From NCBI GenBank assembly GCA_963971225.1, contig OZ020269.1, forward strand, positions 106,897,486 through 106,961,485: a DNA stretch of 64,000 bases, in the 5' to 3' direction. Under the pieces are notes generated by a model, which saw nothing but the letters and a program-made list of their open reading frames with translations, made no database searches and was not told the DNA's origin. The DNA comes from Melieria omissa. Lineage: Eukaryota; Arthropoda; Insecta; Diptera; Ulidiidae. Of the stretch, positions 1 through 11,745 are shown piece after piece (positions within the stretch are counted from its first letter, which is position 1; every line of letters starts with the position of its first letter). The translations under genes and the position numbers were made by a program.

Positions 1-3000
1 CCCTGCTGGTGGTTTGATGGAAGTGAGAGTTGAATGGTTGACCTAATAGTTGGACGGATGTATTGATGAATAATGGATTCATAAGTGTGTACCTCATAGG
101 TGAACTCAGAGCTAATTGATAGGCAGATAATTAAAACAGAAGTTGGAAAAAAGCTTCAAATAAATAGATGAAAGAATGGGTAAAGGAATGGATCGATTTA
201 CTCGTTAGTGTGTTGCCTTGTTCGATGAGTAGATGCTTGATGACGAATAGATGAACTTATAGGCCAATCGGTAGACAAACATATGATGAAGCGTTTGTTA
301 GATGATCCGATTAGTTAGTTGAATCGGTAGATCAACGATTGGGTGTGTTATGGTCCCATGAGTAGAAGAACAAATCTACAGATTGAAGGGCAGATGAATC
401 GGTGGCTTAATGAAAGTAACAGATGAATATAGGTGGGTGAAAAGATGAAGAGACATCGATCTGACAGAGGTTCTTTAGATAAGTTCGCCCTTGTCTTATG
501 CATCATAAGCGCATCACAACGGAATTACCAGGTCGTAATGTATAGCACCGTTTTATAAATTGAATCTACTTAAGTTGAATGAAACGAACAGTTGGTTGAA
601 TGGATAGAGAGATAATTGGTCAGTCGGGTGTATGATCTGAAGGAATGAAGGAATAAATAGATTATTAAAGAATATAGATCGATCTGACATAAATAGATTC
701 AATAGACGAAATCTATAAGAGTCATAATAGATCAAACTGTTCGCAAATCTAATCTAAGCTTGGTGAAGATAACTGTTGACTGATTAGATAGGTGAGTGGG
801 TTAACTAGATAAAGAAAAGAAAACGGTGGTGAATGGGTTGCACGCTAAGTAATCCACCATCCAGCATCACCAGAATGGTGCTTGACTGAAACTCCCAAGG
901 GAACAGAAGTTGCAGAAGACTGAACAATTCCTGGAGAAGGTCGCTGTCCTGGAACAACTCCTAATCAAGTAAAATGAAGAAGCCTTATTGAGGCCCCATG
1001 CTTCCAAACGAAGTGAATGAAGAGAAGTGAAAGGAGAAGAGAGAAGTAGAAGTGAGAAATGAGAGAAGTGAAGTGAAGAAAAGAGGAGAAGTGAAGAGAG
1101 AAGGTGAAATGAGAAGTGAAAAAGTTGATCCAACAGATCTATGAACTAAAGAAGTTGAAGGCAGATAAAGCAGTGCCTATAGGAAGTAAACAGATTTATG
1201 GAGGTATAGGTAGATGAATGATTGAGGGATGGCAGTATAGATGAACAATTGATAGGCAGAATAAGCGATGATTAAATGAAAGATAACTAGAATGTAGGAT
1301 GAATGCAGAATGAAGTGATGCAGTCCATTCTAGAAGAAAGTGTTTGAGGTTTTTAACAGTCAAATGAAGAGTATATGAGTAGATGAATAATTGTCTGATG
1401 GTCTAATATTGAACGAACCCATTTGCCAGTCGATTGATCGAACAGGGTGTGAAATGGTTGGCTAAATAAATTGAAACTTGGACGAATGGGGTGGGGACAA
1501 ACTTGTAGTCAAACTAACAATGAAGCCCATTATTGGCTGAAAGGATAAGTGGAGGAAAGGGTGTTAGATGATCGAGTAAACATAGATGATGAATGTGAAC
1601 GGGTGAAGCAGGTGAAAAAATGAAGGACGATTGGATAAATATGCATAGAACATGATTGTATTTAAAAGTAAACCGGTGGAAAGCTGAAAGATGTGAAGTT
1701 GAATATAAAGGACGATTGTATAAATAAACTGGTGGACAGATTAAGGACGATTGGGCGAATGTATAAAAAAATCAATGGAAAGTTAAAGGATGTTCAAGGA
1801 AGGAAGGAAAGTAAAAAATAAGGGAAGGAAAAAGTAACCCGTAAAGTAAACAGTGTACAGACGAAAGATAATAAGATGAATAGGAAAATGGAATGTATAC
1901 ACAAACCAGTGGAGAGTTGAGCGATAAGAAAGTTGAGTGATAAAGCGGTGCTTAGAAGAAATTAATAATTGGATGCGAATGGGAAAGAGCTAGATGAGTG
2001 AATCGATAAAAAATGAAGGTAACAGGTTAATGAAGGAAAATACAGACGAATATGGCTGGGATGGATACATTTATATTCAGAAACACCATGGATCGAGGCT
2101 AAAGAAGTTCTTTCTCTTTTGGACTGGTTTGAATGGATAAACTTGTATTAAGAAAGACCACTAATGAAGGTTGGAGAAGTTTTATCTCTTAAATTTATTC
2201 GAATAGATAAATTTGTATTTAGAAAGACCACGAATGAAGGTTAGAGAAGTTCTATATCTAAACATAGTTCAGCTAGAAAGACTACGAATAAAGGTTAGAA
2301 AAGTTGTATCTCTTAAAATTTCTGGAATGGATAAATTTGTACTTAGAAATACCACGAATGAAGGTTAGAGTCGTTCTATCTCTGAGATTGGTTCGTTGGG
2401 ATAAACTTGTTTAGAAAGACCACATATGAAGCATAGAGTTGCATCTCTTAAATTGAGAGAGATTGAATAGACGGATAAATTGTGAACATATGAACGCATA
2501 GGTGGACAGTTGAATGACGAAGCGGTGATTAAATATATCAAATAAATGGATAGAAGGGTATTTTCATGGTCGGATAGTTTAATTGGCGACTGAGTAGGTG
2601 ACCTTATAGATGAATCGTTGAGCAGACGAATAAAGAGTGATTGTTTCATGGATGAATGAATGTAATGATTTGATTGATTAAGAAGAACGAATAAATCTAT
2701 GGAAAAATAGGAAAATTGTGGAGAGTGAAGAGTCAAATAATGGATATGAATGGATAGAAAAAGTGGACAAACGGTAAGAGCGGCCAGATAATGGAAAGAA
2801 ATCTTTGGATGAAGACATACATATGTATAAGAAGGAATATAAAGGCGAATAGATTGGAAAGTGAATTGAAGATTAGTTCGTACAAAAATTTATGGTAAAC
2901 TCAAATTGAATTGACAAAGTTTTGTCATAAATATTCTACTGATTGGGCGAATGTGAAAAATACATTTGAACTGAGAAATGGAAAGAACGAACCAAGAAGC

Positions 3001-3300
3001 ATGAAACAATGATTGACCCTATGAGTTTATGAACAGATAAAGTAGAAAGAGAACAAAGAGAGAGATCAACCTTTGGATTATTGCCATCAATTTATTTATT
3101 ATAGTAATTAAAGTTTTCAAAGCATGAACAGACAACAGACAAATGGACATGAAAAATGCATAAACAGCTAAACAAAACAGACAAGCGATAAAGATAACAA
3201 AGATGAACAGATAAAGTGGATCAAGGACGAATCTAAAGAGAGACACACACAGAGTCAGACATAAGCAATAAACAATTAAATAGATAAATGGGCGATTTCA
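1..3300. repeat. Cryptically simple GATGAA/GAATGG-rich DNA
   Basis: About 3.3 kb of purine-rich plus strand is built from endlessly reshuffled short words (gatgaa, gaatgg, gatag, aaagga, gataaa). No fixed period is visible except in the sub-array at 2092-2460. It looks like an old simple-sequence or satellite region decayed by slippage and substitution. No gene is recognisable in it; the open frames on the minus strand are artefacts of the skewed composition. A degenerate minisatellite with a variable unit is the main alternative reading. Confidence 0.6.
2092..2460. repeat. ~70-bp tandem array, about five copies
   Basis: The word agaaagaccac, followed by aatgaaggttagagaagtt and atctcttaa, recurs with starts near 2151, 2221, 2275, 2345 and 2413. 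The spacing is 70, 54, 70 and 68 bp, so the third unit is shortened. It is the only part of the first 3.3 kb with a measurable period and may show what the whole region was before decay. Confidence 0.75.
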
Positions 3301-3419
3301 TTGAAGGACAACAACAAACACAGATAGGCAATCAGTGGACCGACAGTTTGACTCGGAGTCGGACTCGAACGGTTTGAATGCGTTTCGAATGGCAACAATG
3401 TGAACAACGCAGCTGGGTC

Positions 3420-4140
3420 TCTGTGTGACTAATTTTTTGCAGCAATCCTTGCGTCTTTCTAACCCGCTCTGGTGATTTGTTGTTGTAATGATAATTGTTG
3501 TTGTTGTTTTAGTGTTATTGCTGCAGCATTGAACCGGTGCTACATGGCTGCCAGTTTGGCTTGTTGCAACTGTTGATTGTTGTTGTTGTTTTTTAATTGT
3601 TCAACTTGCTGCAGTTTTATTTGCCATCGTTGTTGTTGTTGTTGTTGTTGTAATGGTGGCAGCTGTTGAGGTTTTTCTTGCTGTTATTTCTTGTGAGCTC
3701 GTTTTTCTTTTCTAGTTTTTGTTGTTTTCATTTGTTGTTGCTGTTTTTGTGACGGGCTGTCGTTGTTGTTATTGTTGTTGTTTTTTATTATATATTTACT
3801 GATAGTTTTGGTTCTTGTTGTTGTTGTTGTTGCAATATTTTATTTTTCAGTTTTTCACTTACAAGTTTTTTGTTGTTGTTTTTGTTGTCAAATTTTTTTT
3901 TTTGTTTTTCATCTGAAATTAAATTTTTCATTTGGCATTTTTGTTGTTGCTTCCGAGTGTCCAATATTAAATTTAGTTGTAATTGTTCTTCTGGTAGTTT
4001 TTCTGGTTTGGCGCTGCGGTTTTTTCGCACTGTTGGAGTGTTGGTTGGTTGGTTTTCGTTGTTGTTGTAATTGCTGTTATTTTGCCATTGAAGGCCGTTG
4101 TCAAATTTTGAAAGTAAATTTTTTATGTTTACAAGGAAAA
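3420..4140. repeat. TTG/GTT-rich low-complexity tract
   Basis: Trinucleotide TTG runs dominate, including a run at 3629-3652, separated by T-rich sequence. Open frames on both strands here encode only poly-Leu/Val/Phe or poly-Gln/Asn strings. The CAA/CAG-type repetition is typical of fly introns and intergenic DNA. Nothing else is seen in this stretch. Confidence 0.8.
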
Positions 4141-4726
4141 AATAAACAAGAGAAGCAAATGTCCACAAAAACAACTTAAGTCATGAATAAAGTATAAAAA
4201 TACAAAAATACAAAACACAATATACAAAAATACAAGTTGAGTTGGCAGAATGAAAAGTTAATTGTGCACTTTTCATTTAAAGTTCGACCAAGTAAGAAGT
4301 TTTACAAATTTTGACAGCAAGAAAGCGTAGAAACCGCACAACTAAATGGCAGCAGTTAAGTTTTTAAGAGAAATAGAAGGAATTGCAAGGAAAATGAAAG
4401 CCTTTCTATTTGTTTTATGGATACAATTGGCAACTTGCCATAAAAACTCGAACCCATAACATCAAATTAAAAAATATCTTAAAAATGAAATGGTTGATGT
4501 TGAAGAAAAAACCAAGTCAGATAAAAAACTAAAGAAAAGTAAACTAAAAAACTAAGTCTCTAGCAAGGGAGATAAAAAACTTGGACAGTGGCCAACGCGA
4601 ATTGCAGACAGTCGCGTTCATTGGTTTACTCTTTCCTGCACAAAAACAACAAGTAAAAAGTAACAACGAAAAAAATTTAAGTTAACCGCTTAAACTAACT
4701 CTGAAAAGTTGCCAAAAAACATAGAT
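4140..4726. other. AT-rich unannotated DNA
   Basis: A-rich sequence with no repeat period, no ORF and no recognisable element. I see nothing in it beyond its position just before the hairpin at 4727. Confidence 0.5.
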
Positions 4727-4778
4727 TTGGGGATTAAACCGTGGAACTTGAACTCAAGTTCCACGGTTTAATCCCCAA
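4727..4778. repeat. Perfect 25-bp inverted repeat (hairpin), 2-bp spacer
   Basis: The left arm at 4727-4751 begins ttggggattaaaccgtgg and is exactly complementary to the right arm at 4754-4778; the spacer is AC. The arms stop matching immediately outside (T at 4726 against G at 4779). A 25-bp perfect arm with almost no loop is not expected by chance. It could be a fold-back element, a palindromic end-to-end junction of an inverted duplication, or an RNA hairpin if transcribed. It lies about 200 bp before the TAACCT repeat field. Confidence 0.9.
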
Positions 4779-4979
4779 GTCTTGGCTAATTTTTTTGTAC
4801 TCAATTTACGGGAGGATATTTCAACAGACAGTTTTAATCTGGGATTTTTTTAATCTGGTCCACAGTCCTGGGATCATAGTTTCACCGATAAAAAGTATAA
4901 AAGCTTCTTTAAAATTAATTTGAAAAAGATACTCTCGAGCGTGGTCAATGTTTTGGTATTGAATGCTTTAATCGTTACT

Positions 4980-7900
4980 GATACTATTTTCTGACATACT
5001 CAGTCGGAATCTTTTTTGAACCTTACTTCATGTCATTTGACCTCACCAAACATATTCTAAACAATCATCACTAAAAGTTGATCACAACATGGAAAGTCTC
5101 TAAATAACCTAAGAAACTTAGAAAACCTAACCTAAAGTGCCTCACTAACAGCAGTTTTGTGAGGTCTAGTAGTAATTTTTCTTACCCCAACTCCACCCAA
5201 TCTAACCTAAACCTAACCAAATGTCTCCTAACTTCATCAAGCTTCCGTTTAACTAAGTTTTCCTAAATAAAATGAGAGCATCAAAAAAAATTCGATTGAA
5301 ACTCAGCTGAAATCTTTTCCCATCTGAACTTCACCTAATCTAGCTTCATTCAAATTCACCATACCTCATCAAACTTCACCTAAATTAATCGAAGCGAAAA
5401 ATACTGCAGGATTAGTCATTTTGCTCCTCATTAACATAAACTTTTGTGAGACCCAACCGTAGTTATTTCTTATTCCAACTTCGTTTTTCTAACCTACATT
5501 TAACCAAACGTCTCCCAATTTCATCAAACTTTAATTAATAATAAATCAAATTTTGCATAAGTTAAATCAGAGCATTGTTGTTGAGCAGAGTTTTATATTC
5601 CTATCCGAACGACACCTTACTTCATCAAACAAAAAACTAATTGCTTTTTAATTAAATCAAAATATAAAACAAATGCTTCGAGATTGAACGCTTTGGGTAA
5701 CATTGGCTTTAGTGAAGCCGAGTTGCCAAACTTTGCCAGCTTGACTTTTACTTTTCTAAACTCAACATAACCTCAATAAACTTGATCTAAATTAACCTTT
5801 TCTGGACTATTTTCTGACATATTCAGTCGGAATCTTTTTTGAACCTTACTTCATGTCATTTGACCTCACCAAACATATTCTAAACAATCATCACTAAAAG
5901 TTGATCACAACATGCAAAGTCTCTAAATAACCTAAGAAACTTAGAAAACCTAACCTAAAGTGCCTCACTAACAGCAGTTTTGTGAGGTCTAGTAGTAATT
6001 TTTCTTACCCCAACTCCACCCAATCTAACCTAAACCTAACCAAATGTCTCCTAACTTCATCAAGCTTCCGTTTAACTAAGTTTTCCTAAATAAAATGAGA
6101 GCATCAAAAAAAAATTCGGGTGGAACTCAGCCGGAATCTGTTCCCATCTGAACTTCACCTAAGCTACCAGCAGTTTTGTGAGGCCTAGTAGAAAGTTTTC
6201 TTATCCCAACTTCACCCAATCTAACCTCAACCTAACCCAATGTCTCCTAACCTCATCAAGCTTCCGTTTAACTGAGATTTTCTAAATTAAATTAGAGCAT
6301 CCAAAAAAATTCGATTGAAACTCAGCTGAAATCTTTTCCCATCTGAACTTCACCTAATCTAGCTTCATTCAAATTCACCATACCTCATCAAACTTCACCT
6401 AAATTAATCGAAGCGAAAAATACTGCAGGATTAGTCGCTTTGCTTCTCATTAACATCAACTTTTGTGAGACTCGACCGTAGTTATTTCTTATTCTGACTT
6501 CGTTTGTTAACTTAACCTTGACTTAACCCAACGTCTTTCAATCTCATCAAACTTTAATTATTAATAAATCAAATTTTCAGAAGTAAAATCAGAGCATTGC
6601 AAATACTTCTGGATTGATTGCTTCACTAAAACCAGCTTTTGTGAGGCGAACGACACCTAACCTCATCAAACATCAAACTACTTGGTTTTTAATTAAATCA
6701 AAATATAAAACAAATGCTTCAAGATTGAACGCTTTGGGTAACATTGGCTTTAGTGAAGCCGAGTTGCCAAGTTTTTCTAGCTTGACTTTTACTTTTCTAA
6801 ACTCAACATAACCTCATTAAATTTAATCTAAATTACCCTTTTCTAAGATAAATTGGCCCATTCAATACGCTTAGGGGTTGAGCATTTTATTTCCTACCAA
6901 AACGAGCTTTTGTAGTGCCCAGCAGTCATTTTTTCCTAACCTAACTTGAACTAAGCTAATCTCAACTAAAATTAAATTTTACCTAAAGTAACTTCACTTT
7001 AGTTGAATCGCAAAACTCTTAGAGATTGAACATGAAAACCATCTTTCGAGGCGATCAGTGGTCTGTTTTTCCTAACCTCACTTCAAGTAATCTAACCTCA
7101 ATCTAAATTACCCTCATCAAACTTTACGTAAACTAAGTAACCTCATTTTAGTTGAGTCAAAGCATGAAAAAACACTAAGAGATTGAACATCACAACAAGC
7201 TTTGTGGAACTCTGAAGTCATGTTTTCCTAACCTAACTTCAATCTAAACTAACCTCATCAAACTTTACCTAAACTAACCTAATTTTAGTTGAATCGAAAA
7301 ACGTTTAAAGACTGAACATCAAAACTCGCTTTTGTGGCGCTCAGTGGACATTTTTTTCCCAACCTAACCTTAACTAATCTAACCTCAATCTAAATTTACA
7401 TCATCAAACTTTACCTAAACTATCTTCTGATCTTTTAAACTATCTAATCTTAGTTAAGTCGGAACATTCAAACAACGCTTAGAGATTGAACATCAAAACC
7501 AGGGTTTGTGGCGCTCAGTGGTCCTTTTTATCCTAACCTAACTTCAGCTAATCTAAGCTCTATCAAATTTTACCTAAACTAACCTCATCTTAGTTAAATC
7601 GAAAACGCTTAGAAATTGAACAACAAAACTAGCTTTTGTGGCGCTCAGTACTAACTTGTTTCCTAACCTAACTTTAACCAACCTAACGTCAATCTAAATT
7701 AACCTCATAAAATTTGACCTTACTTAAGTCAGAACATTCAAACACAGCTTAAAGATTAAACATCAAAAGAAGCTTTTGTGGCGCTCAGCGGTCATGTTTT
7801 TCCCACCTAACCTCAATCTAAATTAACTTCATCAAATGTTACCTAAAGAAACGTCAACTTACTTAAGTTGAAGTATTAAAAAAACGTTGAGATTCGTCAA

Positions 7901-8200
7901 TAAAAAAGCTTTTATGGCACGCAGTGGTCATTTTTTTCTTAACTTCACTACACAACTTCACTTTCATTCACTTCAACTTCAACTAACCTAACTTAAACAA
8001 AACTTAACTATAATTAAACTCACTAAATCGAAGCATTCAGAATGTGCTTCGGATGTCCACGCTTTAGAATTGGGGGTTTTAATTTTTCCAAACATAACCT
8101 AACTTCAACTAAACTAAACCAAACCTAACCTAAACTCGACCAAATTAAATTTTATCAAATGTCCCCTTAACTAACCTAACCTAACCTGAAATTTGGTTGT
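4980..8200. repeat. Degenerate TAACCT-rich tandem repeats (~130-175 bp unit)
   Basis: The region repeats a consensus of cctaacctaacttcaact, aatctaacctcaatctaaat, tcatcaaactttacctaaac, gagattgaacatcaaaac and tttgtggcgctcagtgg. Starts of the tttgtggcgc word fall near 7201, 7331, 7505, 7635 and 7775, giving units of about 130-174 bp. Copies are strongly diverged. The TAACCT words look telomere-like but are dispersed and irregular, so this is a satellite and not a telomere. No gene lies inside. Confidence 0.8.
4983..6845. repeat. Higher-order duplication within the TAACCT field
   Basis: A near-identical block at 4983-5293 recurs at 5806-6117 (offset 823 bp) with only a few changes. The next segment at about 5291-5448 recurs at 6310-6467 (offset 1019). 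The segment at 5672-5808 recurs at 6716-6850 (offset about 1041). Together these are two copies of a unit of about 0.8-1.0 kb; the second is longer by about 200 bp because an extra internal repeat is inserted. The high identity shows that this duplication is younger than the surrounding array. Confidence 0.85.
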
Positions 8201-10439
8201 CGAATAGTTGAAACCATTCAAGAAAACATTTTCTTAAGTATTCGTGAAATTTTCTTCAAGCTTGGCTTCAACTCTCATCTGTTCAACTTAACCTGCAATC
8301 TGCTGCAACTCGCTTCATGAAAAATGTATTTGCATTTTTACCGCAGTTTGACTAACATTTAATAATTTAATAACTCACACTGTTGAATATTTAGATTTTC
8401 ATCATAATTTCAGTGACTTTGTAAATGTTGCATGCAACAAAAAAGTGGCAGGCAGCGAAATTTCACGCTATGCGCCGTCACAGCAAACAGCCGCAACGAC
8501 GACTTGACGTGGCATGGCAAGGAAACGGAAGTGTCTGCTGATTAGCATTCAACAAAGTTGCAACATGCAACAACAACAACAAATATTAAAATAAAAATGA
8601 AATAAATATGCAGCGAAAAACTGAACACAAGTAAGGAAAATTACAAAAATTGCAAATAAGCGAAAAGTGGCAAACACTAAAAAATAAAGAAGTAAAAAGC
8701 GCAGCGGAAAATTCTTGGAGAGAAGAAAAACAAAAAATAAAAACTAAAAACAAATGAGAAAAGCGCTAAAGTGGCAAAAACAAATTTGAAAAAAAGAACA
8801 AAATAGCAACGCAACAGGAAGTGGCGGCAAAAGTTGGAAAAATGCTAAAGGAAGACATAAACTGATGGCGTTAAAAAGGCGTCAAAGGGGGTGGAGGAGC
8901 GGGGGTAGCAGTGTACCAGCGGCTGCAAAATTCCAAAGTGTTGAAAAAGCAAAATAAGCAAAATTTAGTTAGAAAAAAAGTATAAAAAGTGCAATTGTTG
9001 TGCTTGTTCTGCAAAAATATTGCAAGCGCAGGGTTGCATTTTGAGTGGAAAAAGCTGCAAAAAACCTAGAAAGGCAAACAACAATAAAAGCAAAAATTGT
9101 ACAAATAACAACTACAGTAATAACAAAACAACGACAACAACAATGGTAATAAGAATCTGCAAACTTTTGCAATAACCACAAACAACTTTGGCGATTTCGT
9201 GCAAAAACCAACACAACAACAAATGAATTTGAGCAACAAAAACAAAACGCATTGGCGAAACTGCAAAAATTGCAACAACTCGGCAAAAGAAAAGAAAAAT
9301 TCAAACCAGCAGTTGAACCACTGACTGACTGACAAATTGAAAAATTGAACAACTGAACGCAACGCATTGACGCCACATGTGGCAATCAAATGAAATGTGC
9401 GCTGCAATCGAGCCGCAGTGACTTTTAACTTAATTTGCATTGCTCAACGTTTGCGTGTGGTTGCCACGCCCCCCTTGTGCGCCCGCATCGTCTTTGCACC
9501 GCTGGTGACTTTTATTAATTTATGCAAATCAATTTAGGCGGCTGAAAAGTGGCAGCAGGCAGCAGTTTTCAACTTTTGCATTTGCATTTTTGTGTGCATG
9601 TGTGTGTGTGTGTGGCAAGTTTGTTGATTTATGCCAACAAATGCAGTTGGCAGCGGCGGAAGTGAACGCGCGAGGTCAGAGGGCAACAAGTGAAACGCGC
9701 CAATGCAGCAAAAGGCAACGCGAAGCAGCAGTTAATTAAAATTTAAAGTCGCAGTCGCAGTCAAAGTCAATGCAGTCCATGTGGCAGCAACGTGTTGCCG
9801 AGACGCTGGTTGGTCGCCCGGTTGTTGTTGCTGCCAGCGGAAATGGCAAATTTACATGCCGGCGCTGCAGCAGCGTAAAAAAACTAAACTGGAAACGGTA
9901 AATAACTGCAAATTATGGCCTGGCATGGTCACTTCAAAAGCCAGTAAAAGCGTTGCAAAAAAAAAAACGATTAGAAGCGTTATTGGCAAAAATTGCTCGC
10001 GCTGTCAACACGAACGCACATAAATATGCAATTTGAAGGCGTTTGTTTGCATTGGTTGCATGCCACAAAGTGCCAAAGAGCTACGAAGTGACTGACAAAT
10101 GCAGTTTACAACAACAACATAGAAATACTGCCCAACTGTAAAAAAGTCAAATTAATTAGTTAAGTGTTTGCGCCGAGGTGGCAACTTTAACATCAACAGT
10201 TCGCATGAGAACAGCTGATCAGTTGAATGCACCGTTTAAGCGGTCAGAAGTGAAAAACAATTGCGAAAGGCAGACTTGGAGAAGGAGAAACATTTTATGA
10301 TTTAATTTTTTTAGTTGTTTAAAAAGTTGTCCTGGTTTTTTTATGGAAAAGTCTGAAGATTGATACCAAAGTTCAAAACAGGGAATCTCTCTAGAAGACA
10401 AATTTAATTGAGTGAATATTTGTTTTATGCTCCAAAAGT
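8201..10439. other. CAA-rich low-complexity DNA
   Basis: Ordinary fly-type noncoding sequence rich in caacaac, aaagtggcaaa and tgcaaat words, with a (TG)n tract at 9599-9614. The open frames read as Cys/Phe/Leu-rich or Gln-rich shadows and are not supported as genes. No element ends are visible. Confidence 0.5.
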
Positions 10440-11745
10440 TCATTCTACTCTATTGTGTAATATTACACCAATTTAAAAGGTTTCAAAACCTAATATTTTG
10501 GTCAGCAGTTGTTCTTTCATGATAAACTGCAGCTAAAAAGTGAATAGAAGATCAAATAGTTTCCAGTTGTGTAAAATTACACTAATTTAAATCACTTCAG
10601 AGTTCAATGTTTTGGTTGAAAAAAGTCTTTTCAGCATCGATAGAAGCTGACAAATGAATAAAATATCAAATTCTCTCCCATTGTGTAAAGTTACACTTAC
10701 TTAAATCACTTCAGAGTTCAATATTTTGGACAGAAAATGTTTTTTCATCATCAACTACAGCTGAAAAGTAAATAAAAGATCAAATACTCTTCGGTTGTGT
10801 AAAATTACACTAACTTAAATCACTTCAGAGTTCAATGTTTTGATCAGAACATGTTTTTTCACCGTCAACTGCAGCTAAAAAGTGAATAGAAGATAAAATA
10901 ATCTTCAATTGTGTAAATTTACACTAATCTAAATCACTTTAGAGTTCAATATTTTGGTCAGAAAATGTCTTGTAAGCATCGAGAGCAGCTGAAAAGTGAA
11001 TAGAAGATAAAATACTTTTCAATTGTTTAAAATTACACTGATTGGAATCACTTCAGAGTTCAATATTTTGGCCAAAAGATGTTTTTCATCATCAACTGCA
11101 GCTGAAAAGTGAATAGGAGATGAAACAATCTTCATTTGTGTAAAATTACACTTACTTAAATCACTTCAGAGTTCAATATTTTAGTCAAAAGATGTTTTTC
11201 ATAATCAACTGCAGCTGAAAAGTAATAGAAAATAAAATAATTGTCAATTGTGTAAAATTACACTAACTTTAATCACTTGAGACAGAAAATGTCTTTTCAC
11301 CATCAACTGCAGCTGACAAGTGAATAGAAGATAAAATACTGAAATACTTTGCAGTTGTGTAAAATTACACTAATTTTATTCACTTCCGAGTTCAATATTT
11401 TGGTTAGCAAACGTTTTTTCATCATCAACTGCAGCTGAAACGTGAATAGAACATAAAATAATCATCAATTGTGTAAAATTACACTAATCTAAATCACTTC
11501 AGAGTTCAATATTTTGGTCGGAAAATGTCTTTTCATCACCAACTGCAGCTGAAAAGTGAATAGAAGATTAAATAATCTTCAGTTGTGTAAAATTACTCGA
11601 ACTTAAATCACTTCATAGTTGAATATTTTGGCCAGAAGATGTCTTTTCATCATTATTTGCAGCTGAAAAGTGAATAGAAAATCAAATAGTGTCCAGTTGT
11701 GTAAAATTACACTTATCTAAATCTCTTCAGAGTTCAATATTTTAA
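10440..11745. repeat. 114-bp satellite array, 12 copies, with conserved dyad
   Basis: The word gtgtaaaattacac starts at 10455, 10569, 10683, 10797, 10911, 11025, 11138, 11250, 11357, 11471, 11585 and 11699. The spacing is 114 bp except in a few units shortened to 107-113. Each unit also carries cacttcagagttcaatattt and actgcagctgaaaagtgaat. The first word is an inverted repeat, GTGTAA-AA-TTACAC, kept in most units although flanking bases vary, and CAGCTG is a second dyad. This is the most regular array in the window. There is no coding potential. Confidence 0.95.

Noticed and set aside
4980..8200. TAACCT words suggesting a telomeric array
   Set aside because: They are embedded in irregular 130-175-bp units with no pure hexamer run, and flies of this group are not expected to use such telomeres.
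10455..11713. Regularly spaced palindromes as a CRISPR array
   Set aside because: The whole 114-bp unit repeats, with no unique spacers, in a eukaryotic satellite.
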